Source: Pirellulaceae bacterium (lineage in GTDB: Bacteria; Planctomycetota; Planctomycetia; Pirellulales; Pirellulaceae). From it: 8,207 nt of DNA. This document shows, piece after piece, positions 1 to 6,780 of this stretch (within the stretch, counting starts at the first letter, position 1; every line of letters begins with the position of its first letter). The translations under genes were made by a program, and so were the position numbers. Under the pieces are notes generated by a model. The model saw only the letters and a list, made by a program, of their open reading frames with translations. It was not told the origin of the DNA and made no database searches. Where the stretch lies: NCBI GenBank assembly GCA_020846515.1, contig JADLDX010000854.1, positions 1-8,207 of the forward strand. The letters are read 5' to 3'.

Positions 1-348
1 GGCCCCTTCATCATCGTTGATGCGCACTCCAATGGTGTGACTGCCAAGATTCTCCAAATAGCGACTGGGGATAACCAATTCCCTGGCTGTCGTCAGAAAG
101 CGTTCGCCAACATCATTATAGTCGCCGTCGTTATTGAAGTCGTAGCTATACCTCAAGTGGTTCAAGTCTTCCGTTGATGGATCGAGCACATTGTCAACGC
201 GAATCGTGGCCACTGCGCCGCGCGCAATTGGTCCTGAGTTCACGATCGTCGCCGTTGGTGCCACGTTGCGGATCTCAAGCTGCTTGGTGGCTGCGACGGA
301 GGTCGATTCGTCGGAGCGACTAAGTGAGACGGACAGGACTACCTGACC
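1..348 (-). CDS. PKD-domain segment of a large surface protein, truncated at both ends
   Basis: Read on the minus strand from 348 to 1, 116 codons are open with no stop and continue off the left edge. Residues 1-26 look like the last strands of one beta-sandwich domain. A linker (RNVAPTATI, 27-35) leads into a PKD-type domain carrying the typical DFNNDGDY stretch (70-77) and a closing VRINDDEGA (108-116). Such domains are extracellular spacer modules in giant planctomycete adhesin-like proteins. No ATG occurs in frame, there is no signal peptide, and the frame stays open only to a stop near 420, through residues that no longer look like this protein family. The true 5' part is therefore missing. 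The segment faces the plus-strand dockerin gene head to head, which suggests both are pieces of one gene separated by an inversion. The PKD call is from sequence pattern, not from a profile search. Confidence 0.8.
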
Positions 349-350
349 GT
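329..350. repeat. Imperfect palindrome at the coding-strand switch
   Basis: The 9-base arms 329-337 (ACGGACAGG) and 342-350 (CCTGACCGT) pair at 8 of 9 positions around a 4-base centre. The plus strand reads GQDYLT and the minus strand reads GQVVLS across the same bases, in the same codon phase, and both sides continue into surface-protein domains. The palindrome is therefore where the two reading frames meet. It could be a recombination crossover or a chimera junction. It does not resemble a terminator, because no T-run follows on either strand. Confidence 0.7.
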
Positions 351-1608
351 GATCCAAGTTACCAACGACGTCACTCCGCCAACCAGCGCGGTTAGCCCAC
401 TTCCGGCTCAGGCCACATCGCTAGACATCCCGATCTACATCGTTGGTATCGATCCCGTCGGCGCCGGCGAGTTGGTTGCGTCTGGCATCCTTGAGTATGA
501 CATTTTCGTTTCGATCGATTCGGGGCCCGTCACCTGGTTTGCGACTGTACCGCACGTTTTACCGGCCACTGTTTATCGCGGCACAAGCAACCACACCTAC
601 TTCTTCCGCAGTGTCGCCAAGGACCTGGCGGGAAATATCGAGAACGAGCCGGTCTCGCCAGATGCGCAGATCCGCGTCGGCGATCTGGATCCACCTCAAA
701 CGCGTGTCGAGTCGGCCGTGGCCAATAGTTCTGGACGATTCACCGTCAACATGTCGGGCCAAGAGTTTGGCGGCGGACAACTGCGTTACTTTGATCTGTT
801 CGTCAGTATTGATGGTGGCACGGCAGAGCTAATAGGCAGTGTTGCCACTGGTACCGCGGATGCCAACGGCAAAGTTTCCGCTGCGACCACCTATCAAGGG
901 CTGACCGACGGGACTGTACACCAGTATCGATTCTTTACTATCGGCCGCGATACGGCCGGCAATATCGAGTTCGCTCCCGCGCATAACGCAGATGTATTGG
1001 TCACCGCTACATTCGCCAATAGTAGCTTGCAGGCCACCGGTATCGACGTGCAGCAGGCGAGCGATCAACGCTCCTATATTCGGACCGTCGATATTCAATT
1101 CAGCAGTGAGGCGGGCCTGGCCGATTTGTTGCTGCTGAATCCTCTGCGAGTCGAACGCTTTGATCTCAACGCGACCGACGTGACCCACGGAACCGGTAGC
1201 GCCGTCACCGGCTTTGATGTGACACGACAGGGCGATCGCTTGCGATTGGACTGGGGACTGAACGGCATCACCGGCAATCGAACTTCGAATTCCGGCGATG
1301 GTTTTTATCGCGTATTGGTCGATGGGAACGGCGACGGTGACTACGCGGACGCAGTCGATCGGTACTTTGAGTTTGCGCGGGTGCTGGGCGATGCGAACGG
1401 CGACGAACAGGTGGACGATGCCGACTTGACGTTGGTCAATTTGCAACTGGGACGCATCGGTCCGAATCTGAACGGCGACGTGGATGGGAGTTACTTCGTC
1501 AATCCCAGTCTACCCAGCGTAAATTCAACCGACCGAAATTTAGTGAACTTCCAGAAAAACAATAATCGCCGATTGGCAGATCACCTCAAACCATTCCTGG
1601 ATGATTGA
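349..1608 (+). CDS. Dockerin-containing surface protein, C-terminal part, 5' truncated
   Basis: This is the C-terminal part of a secreted multidomain protein. The GTG at 349 is only the first formal start. The family-like sequence already begins at about 328 (DGQDYLTV), just after an in-frame TGA at 325-327, and there is no signal peptide. Two Ig/FN3-like repeats occupy residues 9-105 and 113-210, each with an F-V-S-I-D-x-G strand and a closing D-x-A-G-N-I-E. Residues 220-345 match a domain I know from planctomycete proteins just before dockerins (a GITGNRTSNSGDGFYRV-type stretch, 306-322). A type I dockerin follows. Its first calcium loop has D348, N350, D352 and D359. Its second (from D377) carries an insertion before VNSTD at 391-395. 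The dockerin predicts binding to a cohesin-like partner outside the cell, and the next gene is a candidate. Domain names are from pattern recognition. Confidence 0.82.
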   Translation: MIQVTNDVTPPTSAVSPLPAQATSLDIPIYIVGIDPVGAGELVASGILEYDIFVSIDSGPVTWFATVPHVLPATVYRGTSNHTYFFRSVAKDLAGNIENEPVSPDAQIRVGDLDPPQTRVESAVANSSGRFTVNMSGQEFGGGQLRYFDLFVSIDGGTAELIGSVATGTADANGKVSAATTYQGLTDGTVHQYRFFTIGRDTAGNIEFAPAHNADVLVTATFANSSLQATGIDVQQASDQRSYIRTVDIQFSSEAGLADLLLLNPLRVERFDLNATDVTHGTGSAVTGFDVTRQGDRLRLDWGLNGITGNRTSNSGDGFYRVLVDGNGDGDYADAVDRYFEFARVLGDANGDEQVDDADLTLVNLQLGRIGPNLNGDVDGSYFVNPSLPSVNSTDRNLVNFQKNNNRRLADHLKPFLDD

Positions 1609-2335
1609 TTTCATGCATAAGCTATCGTTAACTATTTGTAGTTTCATCGCCCTATTCACTTGGTCGGCAGGCTCGAGTCGGAGTCATGGAGATTTCGTAG
1701 TCGACATTAGTTCCGTCACAATGGGGCCCAGAGGCACCAGCTTCGTCGACGTCGTCGTGCGCAGTTTCGATGGCACGCCGCTGAACCTGGCTGGCTTTGA
1801 TGTTCGATTCACGATTCAAGACGTTAGTCCTGTCGGGCAACCTGCGTCGGGTGAACTCTTCTTCCACGACAGCTTTTCAGCTTCAGCACCCACCGATGCT
1901 TTGCGCCAGTCGAACTCCGAGCAAGGGCTACCTGGTTATGTGTTCGCTGGACGCAGTTCCCCGGACAACTTCTATGCTAACCGACTAAACCCATCAATCG
2001 GCTCTTTGGCGGGAGGCGATTCGACATTCAATCCGTCCACTGGCAACTACACGAACGTCACTGTGACCAGCCCCTTGTTGTTGGCTCGTCTAGAAATTGG
2101 CCAACGTCAATCAATCGACACCGAACTTGCCCGTGGCACTTACGAAATTCGTTTAGATGCGGGCGCGTCTCGATTTTACAATGCGGACGACGTAACACAG
2201 CTTTTCCGGATCGGTCAAGTAGGACAGGTGGGTATTGTCGCGGTACCGGAACCATCCATGTGGAGCATGCTGATCGTTGTGACCTTAGCTAGACTGCCCG
2301 GTCGGCGTCTGCGGCTCAAGTCACTTGGACATTAA
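1601..2335 (+). CDS. Secreted cohesin-like PEP-CTERM protein
   Basis: This 244-residue exported protein has an N-terminal signal peptide (hydrophobic stretch 9-20, ending near S23-A-G) and a C-terminal PEP-CTERM sorting signal: VPEPS at 215-219, a short hydrophobic segment at 221-231, and an arginine cluster (RLPGRRLRLK). Known PEP-CTERM proteins are cut and anchored by an exosortase, so surface display is expected. The mature start, with an I-S-S-V-T pattern, G45, the V-D-V-V-V strand at 49-53 and a G-F-D-V-R-F strand at 65-70, resembles the first strands of cohesin-type domains. This assignment is weaker. The ATG at 1601 overlaps the dockerin gene stop by 8 bases (ATGATTGA), suggesting translational coupling. 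The ATG at 1613 (MHKLSL) gives a more usual signal peptide and is an equally good start. The function of the central region is not recognised. Confidence 0.78.
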   Translation: MIDFMHKLSLTICSFIALFTWSAGSSRSHGDFVVDISSVTMGPRGTSFVDVVVRSFDGTPLNLAGFDVRFTIQDVSPVGQPASGELFFHDSFSASAPTDALRQSNSEQGLPGYVFAGRSSPDNFYANRLNPSIGSLAGGDSTFNPSTGNYTNVTVTSPLLLARLEIGQRQSIDTELARGTYEIRLDAGASRFYNADDVTQLFRIGQVGQVGIVAVPEPSMWSMLIVVTLARLPGRRLRLKSLGH

Positions 2336-2391
2336 GGAACGCCACCATTGAAAAGCAACTGGCCAGCCATCACAATGGAGCCGAGTTAGCC

Positions 2392-2407
2392 GGGCGCTGC
2401 GCCGCCC
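2392..2407. other. Weak GC-rich hairpin in the 108-base intergenic gap
   Basis: GGGCG (2392-2396) and CGCCC (2403-2407) can pair around a 6-base loop, between the PEP-CTERM gene and the TPR-redoxin gene. No T-run follows, so it is not a canonical intrinsic terminator. A second possible stem, CCATTG (2345-2350) with CAATGG (2373-2378), has a long loop and is even weaker. No promoter is recognisable in the gap. Confidence 0.2.
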
Positions 2408-2443
2408 AGTCCTTCCTGCCTCCGTTCGCTGAAAGCCACTCTT

Positions 2444-4963
2444 ATGACCAGGCCTGCCCTACTTCTCTGGCTTTTCCTCTGTGCTTCGTGCTCGCTGACT
2501 ATGCCTGGCCTACCGGGCGCAGCAGGTGCCCTCAGGGCCGATGAGCCAGCTCCAGCCTCGCAAAAGCCGGCCACTGAGCAGAAGCCGGCCGCTGAGCAGA
2601 AGGCAGACAAGGCCCCTGAGCCTGGGCATTCCATGCATGGCGAAACGTTTGATGAGGGACCGCGTCAAGCCGCTTATTTGATGCAGGGCATGGGCAACAT
2701 TCAGTTTGCGATTACTACGAAAAACGAAGATACCAAAAAGTTTTTCAATCAAGGTGTCGCGCAGTTGCATGGCTTCTGGTACTACGAAGCCGAACGTTCG
2801 TTCCGACAGGCATCGATGCTGGATCCCGAGTGCGCGATGTGCTACTGGGGTATGGCGATGGCCAACGTCAACAATCGTAAACGGGCAGAAGGCTTCATCA
2901 CTCAGGCCGTCGAGCGAAAATCGCAGGGTTCCGAGCGCGAGCAGATGTATATCGATGCGGCTCACAAACGCTTCCGCGAAAAGTCCGATGGCAAAAAGCT
3001 TAGCAAGAAAGAAATCGCCCAGGCTTACACGCGTGATCTGGAAGAACTGGTGCTGAAGTACCCCGAGGATATTGAGGCTCGAGCCTTCCTTGGCTTGCAA
3101 TTATGGGAGAACGAACGCAGCGACTTGCCCTTGGCTAGCCACGTCGCGGTCAACTCCGTGTTGCAGGATGTCTTTGACAAGAACCCCATGCATCCGGCCC
3201 ATCACTATCGCATCCATTTGTGGGATCGTCGACAACCTGCGCAAGCCCTCGCCAGTGCGGCTCAGTGCGGTCCGAGCCTACCTGGCATCGCGCATATGTG
3301 GCATATGCCTGGCCATACGTATTCCAATCTCAATCGCTTTCAAGATGCCGTCTGGCAACAAGAGGCCTCGGCTCGTGTTGATCACGCACATATGATGCGC
3401 GACCACATCCTGCCCGACCAGATTCATAACTTTGCCCACAATAATGAGTGGATGATCCGCAATTTATTAAAAATTGGTCGCGTTAACGATGCGGTCAGTT
3501 TGGCGACTAACATGATTCAGTTGCCGCGGCATCCGAAATATAATTCGCTTAAAGGTGGCAGCGCCAAGTATGGCCGCGAGCGATTGCTACTGACGCTGAG
3601 CAGTTATCGATTGTGGCCTGAAGTCATTGCGGCCATTCAATCGGGACTGATCGAACGCGGCGAAGAGCCTGCGACGCAAGTGGAATGCCTGCGCTATTTG
3701 GGCGTGGCCCACGCCATGCTGGACCAGGCTGCGCCCGCCGCAGACATCCTGGCCCAATTGAACTCGCGTCTTGCGAAGGTCGAAGCGGAATGGAAGGCCT
3801 TGACGGACGAAGAAAAGCCGGTCTTGAAGGCCGCCTCGCCCGACGAAGGTGTGCCGCCAGCGCCGCAGCCGCGCACGCCAGACAAATCCATGCCTGTTGC
3901 CGCAGCCGCCAGTGCTGCGAAGGCAACGTGCGAAGATGAGGCGAAGAAGAAGGCAGAAGCTCAGAAAATCGCGGATGAAGACAAGAAGAAGGCAGAAGCC
4001 AATCGCAAACGCCTCGCAACAGAGCGAGCCGAGAAGAAGAAGCAACTGGAGCCAATTCGCAAACAACTGATGGAAAGTGTGGCTGCGGTCCAAGCCGCCC
4101 AGGCATCTCGCGCCGGTCAATGGGATCGGGCCATTGAATTGAGCGACAAGGCCGGCAGTTGGGACAAGTTACTGAAAGTTGAATGGCTGGCCAAAGCCGG
4201 TAAACTCGACAAAGCTTTAGAAATGGCTGCTGCCGAAATCAAGAGTAACCCAGGTACCGTATTGCCCGGCGCTGTGCAGACCTACGTACGGTGGCAGTCA
4301 CGCGGGGCAAGCGATGCCAAAGCCGAGTTCGAGAAACTACGCGAAGCGGCTGGTACCAGCGACTTGGCCACACCTCTCTTGGCTCGGCTCAAGCCCTTAG
4401 CATTGGAACTGGGATTCGGTGAAGCGTGGACCTTGCCATACCAGGCCAAAACAGATATCGGCCCACGGCCCAATCTGGATTCGCTCGGCCCGTTCCGCTA
4501 TTCGCCTTACAACGCGCCTACTTGGGAAGCCAAGACTCGCGCAGGTGAGATCGTCAGTTCCAATAAGTTCGCTGGTAAGCCTGTCGTGGTCATTTTCTAT
4601 CTAGGCTTTGGTTGTTTGCATTGCTTGGAACAATTGCAAGAGTTTTCACCAGTGGCTGATAAATTCAAATCCGCCGGCATCGAGTTAGTGGCGATTAGCA
4701 CGGAGTCGACTGAGGAACTGGCGAAAGGCATCGATAACTACGCCAAGCCATTAGCGATACCGCTGCTGGCCGATCCAGCGCTAAACACTTTTAAATCCTT
4801 CCGCTGCTTTGATGACTTCGAAAAGAAGCCGCTCCACGGCACTTTCCTCATCGACGCGCAAGGCAAAGTCCTGTGGCAGGATATCAGCTACGAACCCTTT
4901 AAGGACGAAGAGTTCCTGTTGAAAGAGTCAGCCAGACTGGTAAAGACAGTGAGTCGTCAGTAG
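2444..4963 (+). CDS. Exported TPR-like / coiled-coil / peroxiredoxin-fold fusion protein
   Basis: This 839-residue protein has a signal sequence (hydrophobic residues 5-17; C16 in LCASC is at best a weak lipobox). A Pro/Lys/Glu linker (33-60) follows. Residues 85-440 form a TPR-like region with the pattern KFFNQGVAQL (99-108), EAERSFRQA (115-123), DPECAMCYWG (127-136) and HMPGH (287-291), which I associate with a family of exported TPR proteins. Twelve histidines cluster at 250-332. Residues 495-550 are a Lys/Glu/Ala-rich predicted coiled coil. Residues 555-650 are helical, possibly further TPR-like. Residues 690-835 look like an AhpC/TSA-redoxin domain with the strand VVVIFYLGFG and a C724-x-x-C727 pair (GCLHC), then LVAISTES (748-755) and GTFLIDAQGKVLW. 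The protein probably acts in extracytoplasmic thiol redox or peroxide chemistry, but substrate and partner are unknown. The next gene starts 56 bases on and is likely co-transcribed. Confidence 0.85.
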   Translation: MTRPALLLWLFLCASCSLTMPGLPGAAGALRADEPAPASQKPATEQKPAAEQKADKAPEPGHSMHGETFDEGPRQAAYLMQGMGNIQFAITTKNEDTKKFFNQGVAQLHGFWYYEAERSFRQASMLDPECAMCYWGMAMANVNNRKRAEGFITQAVERKSQGSEREQMYIDAAHKRFREKSDGKKLSKKEIAQAYTRDLEELVLKYPEDIEARAFLGLQLWENERSDLPLASHVAVNSVLQDVFDKNPMHPAHHYRIHLWDRRQPAQALASAAQCGPSLPGIAHMWHMPGHTYSNLNRFQDAVWQQEASARVDHAHMMRDHILPDQIHNFAHNNEWMIRNLLKIGRVNDAVSLATNMIQLPRHPKYNSLKGGSAKYGRERLLLTLSSYRLWPEVIAAIQSGLIERGEEPATQVECLRYLGVAHAMLDQAAPAADILAQLNSRLAKVEAEWKALTDEEKPVLKAASPDEGVPPAPQPRTPDKSMPVAAAASAAKATCEDEAKKKAEAQKIADEDKKKAEANRKRLATERAEKKKQLEPIRKQLMESVAAVQAAQASRAGQWDRAIELSDKAGSWDKLLKVEWLAKAGKLDKALEMAAAEIKSNPGTVLPGAVQTYVRWQSRGASDAKAEFEKLREAAGTSDLATPLLARLKPLALELGFGEAWTLPYQAKTDIGPRPNLDSLGPFRYSPYNAPTWEAKTRAGEIVSSNKFAGKPVVVIFYLGFGCLHCLEQLQEFSPVADKFKSAGIELVAISTESTEELAKGIDNYAKPLAIPLLADPALNTFKSFRCFDDFEKKPLHGTFLIDAQGKVLWQDISYEPFKDEEFLLKESARLVKTVSRQ
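2564..2599 (+). repeat. Two 18-base in-frame tandem repeats
   Basis: Units 2564-2581 and 2582-2599 differ at one base (A2573 versus G2591) and encode KPATEQ and KPAAEQ. A partial third unit starts at 2600. They lie in the low-complexity linker just after the signal sequence of the TPR-redoxin protein, where copy-number change would only lengthen a flexible spacer. Confidence 0.75.
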
Positions 4964-5019
4964 TTCGGAGCACACATAGCGACGTCCCGGCGTTTACATT
5001 ACTTCAACTGGTAAGTCTG

Positions 5020-5772
5020 ATGGTCCGACCAATTATTGCGATAGCTGCGGTGCTGGCCGTTGTACCGGCGATGGTATCTTGGTCACAAGACAAGCCTGCG
5101 TCGGAGCAAGTTAAACTGCCGGAGTTGACCGTCAAAGCCTGCGACGACTTCCAACTGACCGGCTCGGGACAAGCGACTGCCTGGAACAAGTCTGACTGGG
5201 TTGCGTTAAACAAACGGCCCAACTCCAAGCATGACTATGAAACACGCTTCAAAATGTTGTACTCCAAAACAGGAGTCTATGTATTGTTTGATGGCGCCGA
5301 CGCGCAATTGACCTCGACGAAACGCGAAGACTTCTTGGATCTGTGGACGGAAGATGTTTACGAATGCTTCTTCTGGACCGACGAGCGACACCCGGTCTAC
5401 TTCGAATACGAGATCTCGCCTTTGGGATATGAATTGCCGATTCTGATACCGAACATCGACGGCCGATTCCTGGGCTGGCGACCTTGGTCGATCGGCGAGC
5501 CTGGAGCGGAGCGGAAAACGCGGAAAGCCACGGCCGCGCGCGGTGGCGATTTGAAGTCGCTGGCTAAAGTCAGCGGTTGGTCGGCCGAAGTGTTCATCCC
5601 GTACGACATGCTCAAGCCTCTGGCCAACGTGCCACCCAAGCCAGGCACAATCTGGCGGGCCAATTTCTATCGCATGGACTACGATGGCCAGCAACAAGGC
5701 AGTTGGGATTGGGCTCGAGTTGGCCCGAGCTTTCACGAATACAAATCGTTTGGCCGATTAGTGTTTGAATAG
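5020..5772 (+). CDS. Exported CBM9-like (carbohydrate-binding-fold) protein
   Basis: This 250-residue protein has an N-terminal signal peptide (hydrophobic 4-18, likely cleavage near S22). The rest looks like one beta-sandwich of the CBM9-like type found in secreted bacterial proteins. Typical elements are a W-x-x-x-x-W pair near the start (W55, W60), a Y-V-L-F-D-G strand (87-92), the E-D-V-Y-E-C-F-F-W core (111-119), Y-F-E-Y-E-I-S-P (127-134), G-W-S-A-E-V-F-I-P (186-194) and a final W-R-A-N-F-Y-R (212-218). The family is classed as carbohydrate binding. Stand-alone members like this have no assigned ligand, so sugar binding is inferred. No catalytic domain is attached. It lies 56 bases after the TPR-redoxin gene and likely belongs to the same transcript. 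No strong ribosome binding site precedes the ATG, but the signal peptide supports this start. Confidence 0.82.
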   Translation: MVRPIIAIAAVLAVVPAMVSWSQDKPASEQVKLPELTVKACDDFQLTGSGQATAWNKSDWVALNKRPNSKHDYETRFKMLYSKTGVYVLFDGADAQLTSTKREDFLDLWTEDVYECFFWTDERHPVYFEYEISPLGYELPILIPNIDGRFLGWRPWSIGEPGAERKTRKATAARGGDLKSLAKVSGWSAEVFIPYDMLKPLANVPPKPGTIWRANFYRMDYDGQQQGSWDWARVGPSFHEYKSFGRLVFE

Positions 5773-5787
5773 CTCACAGCCGACCCG

Positions 5788-5810
5788 AAAATAGACCTGA
5801 CCCATTTTTT
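5788..5810. repeat. Possible dispersed-repeat remnant (GACCTGACCC motif)
   Basis: The 36-base gap between the two convergent genes contains AAAAT (5788-5792), AGACCTGACCC, then ATTTT (5804-5808) inside a run of six T. The core resembles a short dispersed sequence (TGGGGTCAGGTCTATTTT-like on the minus strand) that I recall flanking REP/IS200-type transposase genes. This is recall, not a search. The weak AT-only stem with a T-run could also help termination on the plus strand, but it is not a classical terminator. Confidence 0.35.
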
Positions 5811-6780
5811 AGACCGGAGCAGGCAGGTCGCGACGCTGGAACCACCAGCCTGCGATGATGAAGCACGCGGTGGCCATCAATAGCAGGACGAGCGATATGC
5901 CCAAAGGGCCTAAGCTGGTTGTCCAAAACGTGGTGGGCGTAGTCCATAACGACCAGGCTGATTGTGGGTCTCGGCTGATCAAGTGCACGATACCATCGGG
6001 CTGGTACAAGGTGAAGAAAGTGAACCACTGACACCAAGCTGTGGCCGGTGTGGCCTTGGCCAACAAATACAGGAGCAGTTCCAGCACATAAAATCCCAGG
6101 ACGCAGCCAATCGTGCGCCAGCGATATCGATCGACCGCGCTGAGCAAAGCGGATAGGCCCAAGATGAACATACTGAAGGCCATTAGATTAAAGCAGGGTG
6201 CGATGAATAGGCGAGCATCCACGCGTTGGTTCAGCGGCACCATCACCACCTCTTCGGTGCCGGTGAATATGGGAAGCTTGAAGCTTGAAAATGGAATCTG
6301 CAAACTGAGACCCGATTGAACCGTTTCACGCACGCTGTTCGTCTGAATCCCCATATACAAACCCAACCAGGCCAACGCGGTCAACCAAATGACTCCGACA
6401 CCGGCCAGAAGCAGATGCGCCACCATCAACTTCAATCTGCCAATCGGTTGAGAAAGCAACATCTCCAACGTGCCGCGTCCCAATTCACCGCTGACTACAT
6501 CGCTCCCCCGCGAAATCGACCACACCAGCATACACAAGATCAGTACCGGTTCATCGAACGTCAACGCCAAGGAACCGGCGTAGGTGAGCACTTGCTCCAA
6601 GGGTACCGGCATGAACTTTTCAAACTGCCGCAGTTGGTCCAGGAAGCCTTCGAAGCGTTGCAGTTCGAAACGCGTGACGATCCAGACGCGCGTCCAGCAA
6701 AAGGCAAACACCATCAAGCTGCATGCCGTCAGCAAGGGCCACGATTCAAGTAACGCTTTTTTTAACAATAATCGAAACAT
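5809..6780 (-). CDS. ABC-2 type transporter permease
   Basis: This 323-residue integral membrane protein is probably the membrane subunit of the exporter formed with the adjacent ATPase. Likely membrane segments are at 13-35, 72-89 (weaker), 121-144, 191-216, 223-242 and 290-312, about six as usual for ABC-2 permeases. The cytoplasmic stretch ISRGSDVVSGELGRGTLEML (89-108) with LSQPIGR after it is the characteristic E-x(4)-G-T-x-E-x-L-L-x-x-P-I pattern of this family. The ATG directly follows the TGA of the ATPase gene with no spacer, indicating translational coupling. A soluble loop at about 145-190 is probably extracytoplasmic. The substrate cannot be told from the sequence. The gene ends 36 bases from the convergent CBM9-like gene. 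Confidence 0.9.
   Translation of the reverse strand: MFRLLLKKALLESWPLLTACSLMVFAFCWTRVWIVTRFELQRFEGFLDQLRQFEKFMPVPLEQVLTYAGSLALTFDEPVLILCMLVWSISRGSDVVSGELGRGTLEMLLSQPIGRLKLMVAHLLLAGVGVIWLTALAWLGLYMGIQTNSVRETVQSGLSLQIPFSSFKLPIFTGTEEVVMVPLNQRVDARLFIAPCFNLMAFSMFILGLSALLSAVDRYRWRTIGCVLGFYVLELLLYLLAKATPATAWCQWFTFFTLYQPDGIVHLISRDPQSAWSLWTTPTTFWTTSLGPLGISLVLLLMATACFIIAGWWFQRRDLPAPV

Noticed and set aside
349..351. GTG at 349 as a genuine start of the dockerin protein
   Set aside because: Family-like sequence extends upstream to 328, there is no signal peptide or promoter space, and the domain begins mid-strand. It is a formal start only.
829..1446. Long minus-strand open frame opposite the dockerin gene
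   Set aside because: It is the antisense shadow of a plus-strand frame with clear Ig-like and dockerin motifs. Its own translation shows no recognisable domain or signal.
2857..2946. Cytochrome c type heme site at CAMC in the TPR-redoxin protein
   Set aside because: The residue after the second cysteine is tyrosine, not the histidine required for CxxCH heme attachment.
3587..4120. Minus-strand open frames opposite the TPR-redoxin gene
   Set aside because: They arise from the Lys/Glu/Ala-rich coding strand. The plus frame is continuous with the family-like sequence on both sides.
341..5802. Shared 8-mer ACCTGACC at the inversion-like junction (341-348) and in the convergent-gene motif (5795-5802)
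   Set aside because: The flanks differ completely, and an 8-base match in 8 kb is within chance, so I do not link the two sites.
5773..5810. Intrinsic terminator between the convergent genes
   Set aside because: The only stem before the T-run is five A/T pairs with an 11-base loop, which is too weak to call.
5962..6753. Plus-strand frames opposite the permease
   Set aside because: The minus frame has clear ABC-2 permease motifs and membrane segments and abuts the ATPase stop. The plus frames are shadows.
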